NCBI GenBank assembly: GCA_030750865.1
Contig: JASMHE010000007.1
Span: 1-64,000 of the forward strand
DNA length: 64,000 nucleotides
Direction: 5' to 3'
Origin: Alphaproteobacteria bacterium
GTDB lineage: Bacteria > Pseudomonadota > Alphaproteobacteria > Micavibrionales > Micavibrionaceae
Below, in pieces: positions 35,656 to 45,054 of the stretch. A model generated the notes under the pieces. It was given only the letters and a program-made list of their open reading frames with translations, was not told the origin of the DNA and ran no database searches. The position numbers and the translations under genes are program-made. Numbering within the stretch: the first letter of the stretch is position 1; each line of letters begins with the position of its first letter.

Positions 35656-36360
35656 TTAAAATCCTTTTATATTTCTGTTCAAAACAAGCCGTGCCGGCCC
35701 TGTGAAAGTAAGCACCCCTGTGGCCGATGACATCATCATCCCTTCGGCACGAATAGTGCCCTGCGGCCCGTGCCCATTGACGGGCTTCTCGGTTGCGACA
35801 GTTTCACCTTCAATATCAACATACAGTTCGGCCATCTTCATTTCATAGCCTTTATCATGAAAAATACGCACACCGCCCTGCAACATCAATTGCTGTTCTT
35901 CCTGCATATACATGCCCGTTGCGGCCTCGATCGCAAGCCAGTCACCATTTTCCAGCGCAATATCGGCCATTGGCTGTTCCAGCAGGATTACATCCTTATC
36001 GGATACATTCTGTATGGCGCGTTCTGCGGTGATGGTATAAGGCTGATTTTTCTTGTCGCGGCTTTCAAAGCGCGGCTTTAACAATTCGTTCTGCACAATA
36101 GACTGGCCCGAGACATCTTTGGCCGACATCGGCGCATCAGGCGCCTGGAAATACGGCCATGAAAATAACAGCGCCACAATGGCAAGCGCAATCAGCGGCA
36201 AGGCAAAGCGCAACAACCGCACCAATGACGTATAGCGCGCATCGGATAAAAAGCGCCCTTGATCCTGCCGCGATCCTTTCGCACGCAGGAATTCAAGCGT
36301 ACCGTCACGCTTGTCTTCATTGTCATGCTGGTTTTGATCTCCGCCCCGCTGGTCTGTCAT
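35656..36360 (-). CDS. lptC: LPS export system protein LptC
   Basis: Bitopic inner-membrane protein passing LPS from LptB2FG to LptA. A hydrophilic 45-residue N-terminus is followed by one membrane helix ALPLIALAIVALLFSWPYF and a periplasmic jellyroll with KPRFESRDKKNQPYTITAER. Length 234 is typical of alphaproteobacteria. Adjacent to lptA (4 bases) and to kdsD (21 bases), so kdsD-lptC-lptA is very likely one operon. Confidence 0.88.
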   Translation of the reverse strand: MTDQRGGDQNQHDNEDKRDGTLEFLRAKGSRQDQGRFLSDARYTSLVRLLRFALPLIALAIVALLFSWPYFQAPDAPMSAKDVSGQSIVQNELLKPRFESRDKKNQPYTITAERAIQNVSDKDVILLEQPMADIALENGDWLAIEAATGMYMQEEQQLMLQGGVRIFHDKGYEMKMAELYVDIEGETVATEKPVNGHGPQGTIRAEGMMMSSATGVLTFTGPARLVLNRNIKGF

Positions 36361-36381
36361 ATATGAATCCTGCTTCTGTCC

Positions 36382-37368
36382 TCAGGCAACACCGGCCTGC
36401 AAACAATCCTGCAAACGGATCATACCGCAGAATGCCCCCTGATCATCAACGACAATCAGGCTCGTCAGGTAACGGCCAGGCGTTTTCGTCATGATGTTCA
36501 TCGCTTCCACTGCCAGCGCAGACCGCGCAACAGTCATCGGTGATGTGCTCATGATATCCGTGACAGATTTCTGCAATAAATCGGCAGACATATGACGTTT
36601 CAAATCGCCATCCGTGATAATGCCCTTTAACGCTTTGTTGTCATCGACAATAATCACGGCGCCCATATTTTTCTCGGTCATCTCGAGAATGGCTTTATCC
36701 ATTGTGGTATCAAGACCCACAAGCGGCAACGCATCAACACCGTGCATCAAATCCGTCACGGTCAACAGCTGTTGCCCCAATTTGCCGCCGGGATGAAATT
36801 TGCGGAATTGATCGGCCGTCAGCCCCATTTGTTTCAGCAATGTGACAGCCAGCGCATCACCCAGCGCAATCATCATAGTCGTCGATGTTGTCGGAGCCAG
36901 ATTATTCGGGCACGCTTCTTCTAATTTCGGCAGCAACAAAACAATATCGGAATGTGTTGCCAAAAAGCTCTCCGGATTGCTTGTCATGGCAATCAACGGA
37001 ATATCGTAACGGCGTGTATAATGGATCAGATCGGATAATTCGGCATTTTCGCCCGAATTGGACAACATCAGCACAATATCATCTTCGGCAATCATACCCA
37101 TATCGCCGTGGCTGGCCTCGCCCGGATGCACGAAATAAGCAGGCGTCCATGTCGATGCCATTGTCGCGGCAATCTTGCGGGCGACATGACCGCTTTTCCC
37201 GATACCGGCAATAATCAGGCGACCACGGTTTCCCGCTTTGCTTTTCATCTTGGAAATAATATCGACCGCGTCCACGAAATTCTGGTCAAGGCTTCCGGAT
37301 AATGTCCCCAGCGCCTGTGCCTCTATCGCCAATACCTCACGCGCCTGATCCAGTAATGTCTCTGCCAT
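36382..37368 (-). CDS. kdsD: Arabinose-5-phosphate isomerase (KdsD/KpsF)
   Basis: Converts ribulose-5-phosphate to arabinose-5-phosphate, the precursor of KDO in LPS. The SIS domain has GRLIIAGIGKSGHVARKIAA and MLSNSGENAELSDLIHY, and two CBS domains follow from about residue 205 (LPLVGLDTTMDKAI; ALAVEAMNIMTKTPGRY). 328 residues is normal. AAGGAACTCGCT precedes the start. Its place at the head of the lpt genes fits LPS synthesis. Confidence 0.96.
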   Translation of the reverse strand: MAETLLDQAREVLAIEAQALGTLSGSLDQNFVDAVDIISKMKSKAGNRGRLIIAGIGKSGHVARKIAATMASTWTPAYFVHPGEASHGDMGMIAEDDIVLMLSNSGENAELSDLIHYTRRYDIPLIAMTSNPESFLATHSDIVLLLPKLEEACPNNLAPTTSTTMMIALGDALAVTLLKQMGLTADQFRKFHPGGKLGQQLLTVTDLMHGVDALPLVGLDTTMDKAILEMTEKNMGAVIIVDDNKALKGIITDGDLKRHMSADLLQKSVTDIMSTSPMTVARSALAVEAMNIMTKTPGRYLTSLIVVDDQGAFCGMIRLQDCLQAGVA

Positions 37369-37437
37369 AGCGAGTTCCTTGTTTCCCTAACCTATATATA
37401 AATATTTCAAACCGTTGAAGTGCGCCGCATCATGCGA

Positions 37438-38052
37438 TTAGTGTGAAAAAATGTCAAGATCGCCCCAGCCTTCCAGATCAAGGATCGCGCGCGGCATCAG
37501 AAAATCAAAACAGGACTGCGCCAGATCCTGACGTCCTTCCCGTACAAGCATCTGGTCCAGACGTTCTTTGATTGTGTGCAGATACAGCACGTCGCTGGCC
37601 GCATATTCAAGCTGTTCTTCGCTCAACTCTTCTTGCCCCCAATCTGACGATTGCTGCTGTTTGCTAATATCAACACCCGCCAATTCACGGCATAAATCGC
37701 GCAAACCATGTCTATCGGTATAGGTGCGGGCCAGTTTTGACGCAATTTTCGTACAATAAACCGGCGTGCAGTCCACCCCCAGATATTTGCGGATAATAGC
37801 CACATCAAAACGGGCAAACTGGAAAATTTTTGTAACACTCTGATCGGCCAGTAACGCCTTTAAGTTGGGCGCGGCATCATAATCATCGGGCGATAATTGT
37901 ACCAAATGGGCATTGCCGTCACCCGACGACATTTGCACCAGACACAAACGGTCACGGTGATTATTCAGTCCCATTGCTTCGGTATCGACCGCGATCATTG
38001 TACCCAGATCAAGATCGGCGGGGATGTCGCCTTTATAAAGAGTGATGCTCAT
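37438..38052 (-). CDS. rnd: Ribonuclease D-type 3'-5' exonuclease
   Basis: A short 204-residue DEDD exonuclease. Exo I is AVDTEAMGLNNHRD, Exo II includes IFQFARFDVAIIRKYLG, and Exo III is YAASDVLYLHTIKERL. The HRDC domains of full-length RNase D are absent, as is common for the alphaproteobacterial short form. It is just upstream of kdsD on the same strand, 69 bases apart. It may act in tRNA or small-RNA 3' maturation, by family analogy. Confidence 0.9.
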   Translation of the reverse strand: MSITLYKGDIPADLDLGTMIAVDTEAMGLNNHRDRLCLVQMSSGDGNAHLVQLSPDDYDAAPNLKALLADQSVTKIFQFARFDVAIIRKYLGVDCTPVYCTKIASKLARTYTDRHGLRDLCRELAGVDISKQQQSSDWGQEELSEEQLEYAASDVLYLHTIKERLDQMLVREGRQDLAQSCFDFLMPRAILDLEGWGDLDIFSH

Positions 38053-38243
38053 ACTGTCCTTTGCCTTTGTGCATTAAAGTAATCGTTTCTTTTACGCCCT
38101 TATCTTTAGCACAAAGGGTCAAGATTCGCCACCCCTCTAAACGCACAGTACGATCGGACACGGGCGGGACCACGACCGGATCACGGCCAAGATCACAACC
38201 AGACCACAGCGGGATCGTAAAACGCCTTCCCGCGCGCTCTTAG

Positions 38244-38831
38244 CTATTCGTCAAACAGCGATAAATATTCACCATAGCCTTCTTTTTCAAGGTCGGCTTT
38301 CGGGATAAAGCGTAATGATGCCGAATTAATGCAATATCGCTGGCCACCGGCTTCGGGCGGGCCGTCATTAAAAACATGCCCCAAGTGGGAATCACCGTGC
38401 GCCGAGCGCACTTCGGTGCGCTCTACCCCCAACTTATGATCGGCATGTTCTTCGACGTGGCTTTCATTGATCGGTTTTGTAAAACTCGGCCAGCCCGAGC
38501 CGCTGTCATATTTATCCGTCGATGAGAAAAGCGGCTCGCCGGATACGATATCAACATAAATGCCTTCTTCCTTATTGTCCCAATATTCATTCCGGAAGGC
38601 CGGTTCTGTCCCGTCATGCTGGGTGACATATTTCTGATAGTCCGTCAGCTCTTTCATACGATTGGGGTCTTTTGTATATTTCGGTTTATCCGACATGTGC
38701 TGTTCTCCCTTTACAGTCTGCTGTACATCCTGACCGGCAACGCCTGCTTGCGGCGCGATCATGACAGATGAAATGCCCATCAGCCCTGCCAAAATAAATT
38801 GTTTTACAGATACGTTTTTCAAGTCCGTCAT
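38244..38831 (-). CDS. msrB: Peptide-methionine (R)-S-oxide reductase with signal peptide
   Basis: Repairs methionine-R-sulfoxide. The catalytic Cys is in [13 protein letters not shown]; the substrate pocket stretch [12 protein letters not shown] and [13 protein letters not shown] are intact. The CxxC zinc pairs of typical MsrB are missing ([10 protein letters not shown] instead of C-C-PLF). An N-terminal signal sequence, [20 protein letters not shown], suggests export to the periplasm. The start at 38831 follows AAAGGACAATAC and is preferred over a longer frame from 38915. Confidence 0.92.
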   Translation of the reverse strand: MTDLKNVSVKQFILAGLMGISSVMIAPQAGVAGQDVQQTVKGEQHMSDKPKYTKDPNRMKELTDYQKYVTQHDGTEPAFRNEYWDNKEEGIYVDIVSGEPLFSSTDKYDSGSGWPSFTKPINESHVEEHADHKLGVERTEVRSAHGDSHLGHVFNDGPPEAGGQRYCINSASLRFIPKADLEKEGYGEYLSLFDE

Positions 38832-38995
38832 GTATTGTCCTTTCTGTCGTCCTGCACACTTATTCGTACAAAACCCGCAAAAAGTTTCATGGTATGTCCG
38901 GTATACCATAGACAATATACGAAATACATACGCAATACGGGGGCGCCAGCGCGCACCGATTCATTATAAACACAAAAACGAATGAAAAATAAAAA

Positions 38996-39082
38996 TGGTG
39001 CCCAGGAAAGGACTTGAACCTTCACTCCCCGAAGAGAACTAGCACCTGAAGCTAGCGCGTCTACCAATTCCGCCACCTGGGC
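38996..39082 (-). tRNA. tRNA-Leu (anticodon CAG)
   Basis: Eighty-seven bases with CCA encoded. The acceptor GCCCAGG/CCTGGGC pairs fully, the anticodon stem CTAGC/GCTAG holds the loop TTCAGGT with anticodon CAG, and a long variable arm (TTCTCTTCGGGGAG) marks a class II tRNA. GGTTCAAGTCC forms the T arm. Confidence 0.97.
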
Positions 39083-39111
39083 ACTTTATCAAGAATGATA
39101 AGAGACTTAGG

Positions 39112-39140
39112 GTTTTAAAGCAGCATTTCGATAAAGTCAA
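39112..39140 (-). promoter_or_regulatory. Candidate promoter for tRNA-Leu
   Basis: On the minus strand TTGACT, a 17-base spacer and TAAAAC lie about 30 bases upstream of the tRNA 5' end, at the right distance for its transcription start. Confidence 0.5.
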
Positions 39141-39311
39141 ACCAGATTCTGCACTCTTTTCCATGAAAAATACATTTGTTCGCTTTTTTTTAACCCGTCT
39201 CTGCGATAGTATAGTGAGGATTGGTGTAAAAAATCAGTCTTTTCAAAGTCTTTGCTTTCGCATACAACTATATCGGTATGATGCCATACACGATGTTACT
39301 GAAGGTTTAAT

Positions 39312-40235
39312 ATGAAAGTTCTTGTCGTTGATCGTGACGAAGTCACTACACAGATGCTAAAATCCAAACTGGAAGCGTTGGGTCACAACGTCATTGTTGA
39401 ACCATCAAAGAACGATGCCGTCGTGCGACTGAAACAAGACCCGATTTCGGTCATTTTCATTGACCCCGCGCCGGTCAGCAATACAAAGCTGGTTGTATCA
39501 ACGATCCGCCGTTCAACACCGAAATATTCCTATGTTGTTCTGATGTCCAAAGATATTGACAGTGAAACATCGGTCAATGCGGGCGCGAATGATCTCCTAT
39601 CAAAACCGGTCGACTCAACCATTTTGCAAGATTATCTGGACAATGCCGAACGCCTGATGAACCTGACCGAACATCTTGGCGATGAGAGCGAAGATTTCCC
39701 CAGCGCGGGCGGCGTCATTGCAAAATCCGCATTCAACCAGCTTTACCTATCCGCGTTGGAACGGGCCGACCGTTATGCAGAAAAAACATCTTTGCTGTTC
39801 ATCCGCATTGATAACTATGACGATCTGGTCAATATGGACGGACGGCAGGCTGCTGCCTATTCATCGGCCAAATTGTCGCAATATCTGGTCCGTATCCGCC
39901 GCCAAAGTGATATTATCGCGCAGACCGGAAAAAATGAATATTGCCTGATGTTACAACGACCACGCTATGACAGCGAACCGCTGGAAGCGGCCAAACGGTT
40001 TGGCGAATTTCTGGGCAAGCTTGAAGGAATCACAGAAAGCGATCTGAGCGAAGTTGACCTGTCAGTCAGGCTGGTCGATATTGCCACCGGTCGCCGCCGC
40101 GCCCATTATGAACTGACCCTGACAAAAGACGGGCCAAAACAAACGGCGCAAAATCTGGTGGAAGATAGCGGCGACACGAGCGCAGATGAGTCCGAGGACA
40201 ATAATGACGATATGAGCGGCGCAGATATCTTCTAA
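39312..40235 (+). CDS. Response regulator with a degenerate GGDEF-like domain
   Basis: A 307-residue signalling protein. Residues 1-115 form a receiver domain (KVLVVDRDEVTTQML; the phosphoacceptor is probably the Asp of VIFIDPAP; the conserved Lys is in LLSKPVD). Residues ~140-260 resemble a diguanylate cyclase fold (SLLFIRIDNYDDLVN for the first strand), but the GGDEF loop reads TGKNEYC, so catalysis is not expected. The C-terminus is Asp/Glu-rich. No histidine kinase is adjacent. It could be a c-di-GMP receptor or a purely protein-binding output; not decidable here. GAAGGTTTAAT precedes the start. Confidence 0.82.
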   Translation: MKVLVVDRDEVTTQMLKSKLEALGHNVIVEPSKNDAVVRLKQDPISVIFIDPAPVSNTKLVVSTIRRSTPKYSYVVLMSKDIDSETSVNAGANDLLSKPVDSTILQDYLDNAERLMNLTEHLGDESEDFPSAGGVIAKSAFNQLYLSALERADRYAEKTSLLFIRIDNYDDLVNMDGRQAAAYSSAKLSQYLVRIRRQSDIIAQTGKNEYCLMLQRPRYDSEPLEAAKRFGEFLGKLEGITESDLSEVDLSVRLVDIATGRRRAHYELTLTKDGPKQTAQNLVEDSGDTSADESEDNNDDMSGADIF

Positions 40236-40525
40236 CGCCCGCTCCTGCGATAAAATCCCGCGATAGCGCGATATAGCCCCTTGCCTTAAAACAACGCATT
40301 GCGGCGCACCCCCATACAATCTCACCGGCCGCAATATCACGTTCATCACACAGCCGGCAAAGCGCCACAACAACACAAGCCGTGTTCCCTCTGGCCATTC
40401 CGTTGAAATCACGTTATAATCACCCATCATTCTTTCCTGCCATGTCAAAAAACCATGTTAGGAAATCTTCCGCGTTTTACTGATAATCCACCCTAATCAT
40501 TTTGATCATTACCAGAGAATTTGTC

Positions 40526-41914
40526 ATGACACAGTCCCTTTTGCCCTTTCACGCTTCACGTCTTTTACTTGCAGGTTTCCTGACCGGAAGCGCCTGCCTG
40601 TGCCTATCGGTTCCGGCGGCAATGGCCGCATCACCGGCGAAGACAGATCCGATGATCAAAGCCGCCATTGAGGAAACGGCAGAAACACCGGCCCCCATGC
40701 CGGCTGCAGAACCGGAAACAGTCGATGTGCAGCAATTATTGCAAAGCGATGAACAACAACCCGACATGACGCAAAGCGCCGCGGTTGAAACAAAATCCGC
40801 CTTCCGCGTCACGCCATCGCTGACCTTGCAAGAACGTTATGATGACAACATCTTCGCGGAAAACACGAACACAAATGATGACTATGTCACAACCATCACC
40901 CCCGCTGTCGAAATCGGCTGGGAGGGTGACCAAAGTCACGCTGTTTTAAACGCCGAATATAGGTATAACCACTATGCGGATCATGACGATCTGGAACATC
41001 ATGACTTTATGATCGGCACAAAAGGTGCCATCGGAATCAATAGCGCGCTATCCATTCCGTTTGCCGCCAGCATCGCGCAAACGCACGAGGATTACGCCGA
41101 TGATCTGACACGGCAAATTGCGAAAACGCCGATCAAGCAGCAAACCATTGATACAAAGGCAGGCCTTAAATTCAAACCGGGTCGTTTCGGATTGGAATTA
41201 GGCGGGCAATACATACAAGATGAGTTCGATGATGAAACCGATCTGGCGGGAACAACACAAATCATCCGCAGCGATGCGGACAGAGAGACAACGCTCGGAT
41301 TCCTCGGACTGGATTTTGATGTTTCGGAATCCGTGACACTGATCGCAAAAGGGGAATACGGTACACGCGACTATGACAGCAACAATTATCAGAGCGGCTC
41401 TTATTCCGGTCCGCAGCGCGACAGTGATATCTGGAATGCACTTGCCGGTTTCCGCTTCGCACCAAGCAAACAGCTCTCCGGTGAGTTTCTGGTCGGGTAT
41501 CAAAGCTATGATTATGATGATGTCACCCTGTCTGATGCAGACGATATGATCGGCACGTTACGCATTACGTGGAATGCCACCCAAGACACCACGATCGGTT
41601 TCCTCGCCGCGCGCAAAATGTTCGAAGATGACGAACTGGTCAACGCCATTACACAAGACAGCGCAGGACTATCCCTGTCCCACGCGCTCGGCGATCACTG
41701 GGTGGTCGGTGCAGACGGACAATATGCCTTGTTGGAATTTGAAGGTCTGAGCCGTGAAGACACGATCTACAGCGGCGGCCTGTCACTGGATTATCAGATT
41801 AATGATAACTTCACCCTCGGCGCGGCTTATGAATACAGCACACGCGACAGTGATACAAATACACTGGAATATGACCGCAATCAGGTGATGTTACGCGCAA
41901 AAGGGCAGCTTTAA
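40526..41914 (+). CDS. Outer-membrane beta-barrel protein
   Basis: A 462-residue exported protein with a signal peptide ending near AMAASP and a 60-residue Pro/Glu-rich spacer. From about residue 90 (FRVTPSLTLQERYDDNIFAE) amphipathic strands alternate to the final strand NQVMLRAKGQL, the usual aromatic-poor end of a BBP2-type porin. This type is often seen with exopolysaccharide or surface-structure genes, but no such gene is adjacent. The ATG at 40526 is chosen over a TTG at 40502. A terminator hairpin follows at 41957-41991. Confidence 0.82.
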   Translation: MTQSLLPFHASRLLLAGFLTGSACLCLSVPAAMAASPAKTDPMIKAAIEETAETPAPMPAAEPETVDVQQLLQSDEQQPDMTQSAAVETKSAFRVTPSLTLQERYDDNIFAENTNTNDDYVTTITPAVEIGWEGDQSHAVLNAEYRYNHYADHDDLEHHDFMIGTKGAIGINSALSIPFAASIAQTHEDYADDLTRQIAKTPIKQQTIDTKAGLKFKPGRFGLELGGQYIQDEFDDETDLAGTTQIIRSDADRETTLGFLGLDFDVSESVTLIAKGEYGTRDYDSNNYQSGSYSGPQRDSDIWNALAGFRFAPSKQLSGEFLVGYQSYDYDDVTLSDADDMIGTLRITWNATQDTTIGFLAARKMFEDDELVNAITQDSAGLSLSHALGDHWVVGADGQYALLEFEGLSREDTIYSGGLSLDYQINDNFTLGAAYEYSTRDSDTNTLEYDRNQVMLRAKGQL

Positions 41915-41956
41915 TCAAGAGCACACCGCCCGCCTTTAACCATCAGATCAAAGGAC

Positions 41957-41991
41957 AAAAAGGCAAGGCCATAGGAGGCCCCGCCTTCTTC
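41957..41991 (+). terminator. Terminator after the outer-membrane barrel gene
   Basis: Stem AAGGC-GGCC / GGCC-GCCTT with a small internal AA/CC loop, followed by CTT. It lies 45 bases after the stop codon and just ahead of the convergent AAA gene's end. Confidence 0.5.
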
Positions 41992-42042
41992 GTGCGAACG
42001 CTTCATTGCAGGGCCGTCATACCGCCTTCTGACCTCGGGCAC

Positions 42043-44769
42043 TTACCCCAGATTCAACGTGCCGGGTTTCTTCCGCGGCGTAGATGGCCTGTTGTCTTGT
42101 GCCGCCGCCTGTTCACGCGGTTCCGGATCGCGCAGTTGCGGTCCGTCAAATGCACCGGACAAGGATTTCTTGCGATTCTTATCATTTTTCAAACGCGCTT
42201 CTTTAGCCATCATTGACTGAATTTCAACCGATGTGGCTTCGCTGCGTCTGAATTTCAACTGGCGGCGCACATTGGCAAAATCGCCTGTCGTCAGGTTTTT
42301 GATGCCCGCAAGACCTTCGGGGAATTCACGGTCTTCACCAAAGAATAACGGCCATGCTTTCTTGATTTGATCCGGACGCAAATAATCACATTTCATTTTA
42401 TGTGAGAAACGGCGCATGGATGCCTGATCCAGATCGTTGATCAGATTGGTAGAAAACGCACATGGCAATGGGTGTTTTTCCAGACATGTCAGCATCTGAT
42501 TCACAGCACTGACTTCCCAGCTTTTCGTCGCACCACGGCGGTCGCGCAAGAAGCCATCCGCTTCGTTAATCACAAGGAATTTGTTCTGCGCTTTTGCTTC
42601 GTCAAATGCGGCACGGATTTTGGCTTCCGTTTCACCGACATACGGGCCGCTCAGCTCACTGGCATCAAGTTCCATGACTTCCATGTTCAACCGTCCGGCG
42701 ATATAGTGCGCATATTCGGTTTTACCTGTGCCCGGCGGGCCATAGAACAGCAATGAGAAGTCTTTGTAATCAGAATCGACCAGATCGTCCGTCAAATCCT
42801 CGATACTATAACCGCTATCGTCGCCGCCCATACCAATATCGGCATTCAGCAACCCGAGATCATATTCCGTATCACGCAATGTGGATTTCGTGCTCAGGGC
42901 AGAGCGCGCACCGTAAACGGCTTCCGCGTAACGCTCCATCAGCACTTCCACATCCTTCACATCACCACCGGTGCGGCGGATATTGCGCAATGTCGTGACA
43001 ATCGCACCGACAGGGGCGGCATATTTGCGACCCATCTTATCAAGATCAATGCCTTTTTTCTCCATAAAGTCATCAATATTCTTGATGTCTTTGGATGCCA
43101 TATCAAATTTGAAGACGCGCTCGGCGACCGTGCGCCAGATATTGGACCGCACATGAGCAGGCGGAATGCCGAATTTCATGGACGTTGTCATACGGCGTGT
43201 TACCGAACTGTGGAACGCTTCGGCGTTATTTTCCGTCCAGAACGTAACGGTCTTGTTCTTTTCAAACAAACGGTTTACAAAAATTTTGCTGGCTCCGTCA
43301 TTATCCTGCGCGCCGCCACCAAACAGGGCCGCAAGGCCACCTTGTTCGGACGCACCCGGAATGGCATCAATCGCTTCATCAAACAAGCATGCCGCATCCT
43401 TACGTCTGGCAAGAATACCCTGCGCCAACAAAAGTTGCGTCAAACGGAAATCACGGTCAGGCTCTTCGCCCATATCGTCTTTTTCACCAATTGAATACAG
43501 CGTCAATCCGGCCTTTGCCGCCAGCACCTTACAATATTCTGTCTTACCCGTATCCGGCAGACCGTGGAACAACAGGTTCATACCGATACGGTCTTCTTCC
43601 TGATCTGATTCCATCGCGCCTTTCAACAGACGCAAATGCAAATCACGCTCTTCGGCCATATAATCGAAATCTTCCCATGTGCAGGACGGCTTGGTCGGCT
43701 CACCGATCAGGCTTTCGATCAGTGAATCCAGATCACCATACGGCTTATCCAGTTGACGGGTGATATATTCATCAATCGTCGGATAATATATCATGTCAAA
43801 ATCACCGTCGAACTCCGGCTCATTTTCCGGATTAAAGACGATTCCGCTGGTCACAAGCGGCGCATCATGGGCAATCATTTTTTCGATATCTTTGGCCTCG
43901 ACATCCTTACCCAGCATTTTCGCCAGCACAAAACTTGCCAGTTTTTTATTTTCGGACGTAATCTGATCCACGAAGTTTCTCAGCATATAGCTTTCATCGA
44001 GGATGTGGATCAACTTGACAAATCGTGTTTCAAGATCACTAAACCCGAAATGCTCGCACAGCTTCATCAAATTGATGTACACATCGGTCTGTTCATAGGC
44101 TTCCGCGTTCTCAATTTCTTCTTTCAGCCAGTCCTTCAACTGCTTCCAGTCGCGTGTGCTCACAGCATGGTCTTTCGTACCGCTGATCTTTTCCCACTTT
44201 TTATCCTCGGTGTATTTTGGCTTGTATTTCGGCTTTTTCACCATACGGATTTTCGTGTTGATCGCTTTGCGCTTTTTCTGCAACGCGTCTCTGGCCGCAA
44301 TATATTCTTCGGGCAGTTCATCTTCCAGATCACCATCGACATCATCGTCAACATCATCAAGATCCGCATCATCGTCATCTGTTTTATCATCATCGGAAGA
44401 TGCACTTTCAACGCCATATTCTTCATTCAGCTCTTCAAGTTCTCTGCGCAAATCGGCACGCTTTTCTTTCAGCGGCTCGATCTTTTTCTCATATTCCTGA
44501 AGTGTCTCGTTATACGCACCTCTTTCAGCCGGGAATCGTTTGGCCAGCGTATATTGGAAAACATCGTCATTTTCAATAAGCTGGGCAAGGTGATAAGCAA
44601 GCGGTGTCTTGCGGTCCATACCATTGATAAATGTCTGCAGGAATTTATAGGCTTCGGCCTCGTCCTGCTTGAATTCCTGCATCAGGAAATTTGCAGCACT
44701 GACTGATCTTGCATCCTGTTTTTCTTTATTTTTATTATCAGACGCAGCTTTCTTGCCGGAACGAGCCAT
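42043..44769 (-). CDS. Double AAA+ ATPase with acidic linker
   Basis: A 908-residue ATPase. The N-terminal 390 residues are helical and include a predicted coiled coil (about 90-118) and a striking Asp-rich tract (126-152). The first AAA module has Walker A GLPDTGKT (403-410) and Walker B ACLFDEAID; the second has Walker A GPPGTGKT (677-684), then ELSGPYVGETEAKIRAAFDE and Walker B FLVINEAD, with Asn replacing the first acidic residue but Glu kept. The C-terminal tail is basic. It belongs to a known but uncharacterised bacterial double-AAA family (SpoVK-like second domain); remodelling of an unknown substrate is inferred. GGGAGGTGACGG is a strong ribosome-binding site. No operon partner. Confidence 0.85.
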   Translation of the reverse strand: MARSGKKAASDNKNKEKQDARSVSAANFLMQEFKQDEAEAYKFLQTFINGMDRKTPLAYHLAQLIENDDVFQYTLAKRFPAERGAYNETLQEYEKKIEPLKEKRADLRRELEELNEEYGVESASSDDDKTDDDDADLDDVDDDVDGDLEDELPEEYIAARDALQKKRKAINTKIRMVKKPKYKPKYTEDKKWEKISGTKDHAVSTRDWKQLKDWLKEEIENAEAYEQTDVYINLMKLCEHFGFSDLETRFVKLIHILDESYMLRNFVDQITSENKKLASFVLAKMLGKDVEAKDIEKMIAHDAPLVTSGIVFNPENEPEFDGDFDMIYYPTIDEYITRQLDKPYGDLDSLIESLIGEPTKPSCTWEDFDYMAEERDLHLRLLKGAMESDQEEDRIGMNLLFHGLPDTGKTEYCKVLAAKAGLTLYSIGEKDDMGEEPDRDFRLTQLLLAQGILARRKDAACLFDEAIDAIPGASEQGGLAALFGGGAQDNDGASKIFVNRLFEKNKTVTFWTENNAEAFHSSVTRRMTTSMKFGIPPAHVRSNIWRTVAERVFKFDMASKDIKNIDDFMEKKGIDLDKMGRKYAAPVGAIVTTLRNIRRTGGDVKDVEVLMERYAEAVYGARSALSTKSTLRDTEYDLGLLNADIGMGGDDSGYSIEDLTDDLVDSDYKDFSLLFYGPPGTGKTEYAHYIAGRLNMEVMELDASELSGPYVGETEAKIRAAFDEAKAQNKFLVINEADGFLRDRRGATKSWEVSAVNQMLTCLEKHPLPCAFSTNLINDLDQASMRRFSHKMKCDYLRPDQIKKAWPLFFGEDREFPEGLAGIKNLTTGDFANVRRQLKFRRSEATSVEIQSMMAKEARLKNDKNRKKSLSGAFDGPQLRDPEPREQAAAQDNRPSTPRKKPGTLNLG

Positions 44770-44873
44770 CCGTCACCTCCCATGATGTACGCTTTAATGA
44801 CATAATTGTTATTATTTTAGAATTAATAAGACATAATATGACAAAATGCAAATATTTCTCGCAAAAAAAGCCA

Positions 44874-44902
44874 TTGACAAAAGAACAAAAATAGAACATA
44901 AA
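44874..44902 (+). promoter_or_regulatory. Candidate promoter for a small RNA
   Basis: Perfect -35 TTGACA at 44874-44879, 17-base spacer and -10 CATAAA at 44897-44902, in the divergent gap between the AAA gene and the next plus-strand gene. Confidence 0.5.
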
Positions 44903-44908
44903 GAAAGA

Positions 44909-45026
44909 GCAAAGAGAAGAAGTGTATCCAAAACCCGCTTGGGAGTTCTGTTTTCCAGAATTTTCACAGCGGGTTTTGTTGTACCAGCCCCCTTATTCCC
45001 GAAAGCGCCGCACGCGGCGTTTTTTT
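44909..45026 (+). ncRNA. Putative small RNA or attenuated leader
   Basis: From the expected start about 44909 the transcript would contain a strong compound hairpin at 44930-44977 (outer stem AAAACCCGCT/AGCGGGTTTT, inner stem TTCTG/CAGAA) and end at a Rho-independent terminator at 45002-45026 (CGCCG/CGGCG, loop CACG, then seven T). No coding frame is convincing inside. The terminator lies 28 bases before the ATG of the next gene, so this is either a free-standing RNA of about 115 bases or a leader that attenuates that gene. It matches no RNA family I recognise. Confidence 0.45.
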
Positions 45027-45054
45027 ATGTGCAAAATTCAAGAAGGAGAATCAC

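Noticed and set aside
40062-40448. Two overlapping minus-strand frames in the gap after the response regulator
   Set aside because: No ribosome-binding site, partial overlap with the regulator, and no protein-like pattern in either frame.
43753-44706. 317-codon open frame on the plus strand
   Set aside because: Antisense to the N-terminal half of the AAA+ ATPase; composition is Ile/Phe/Gln-rich as expected from reading acidic codons backwards.
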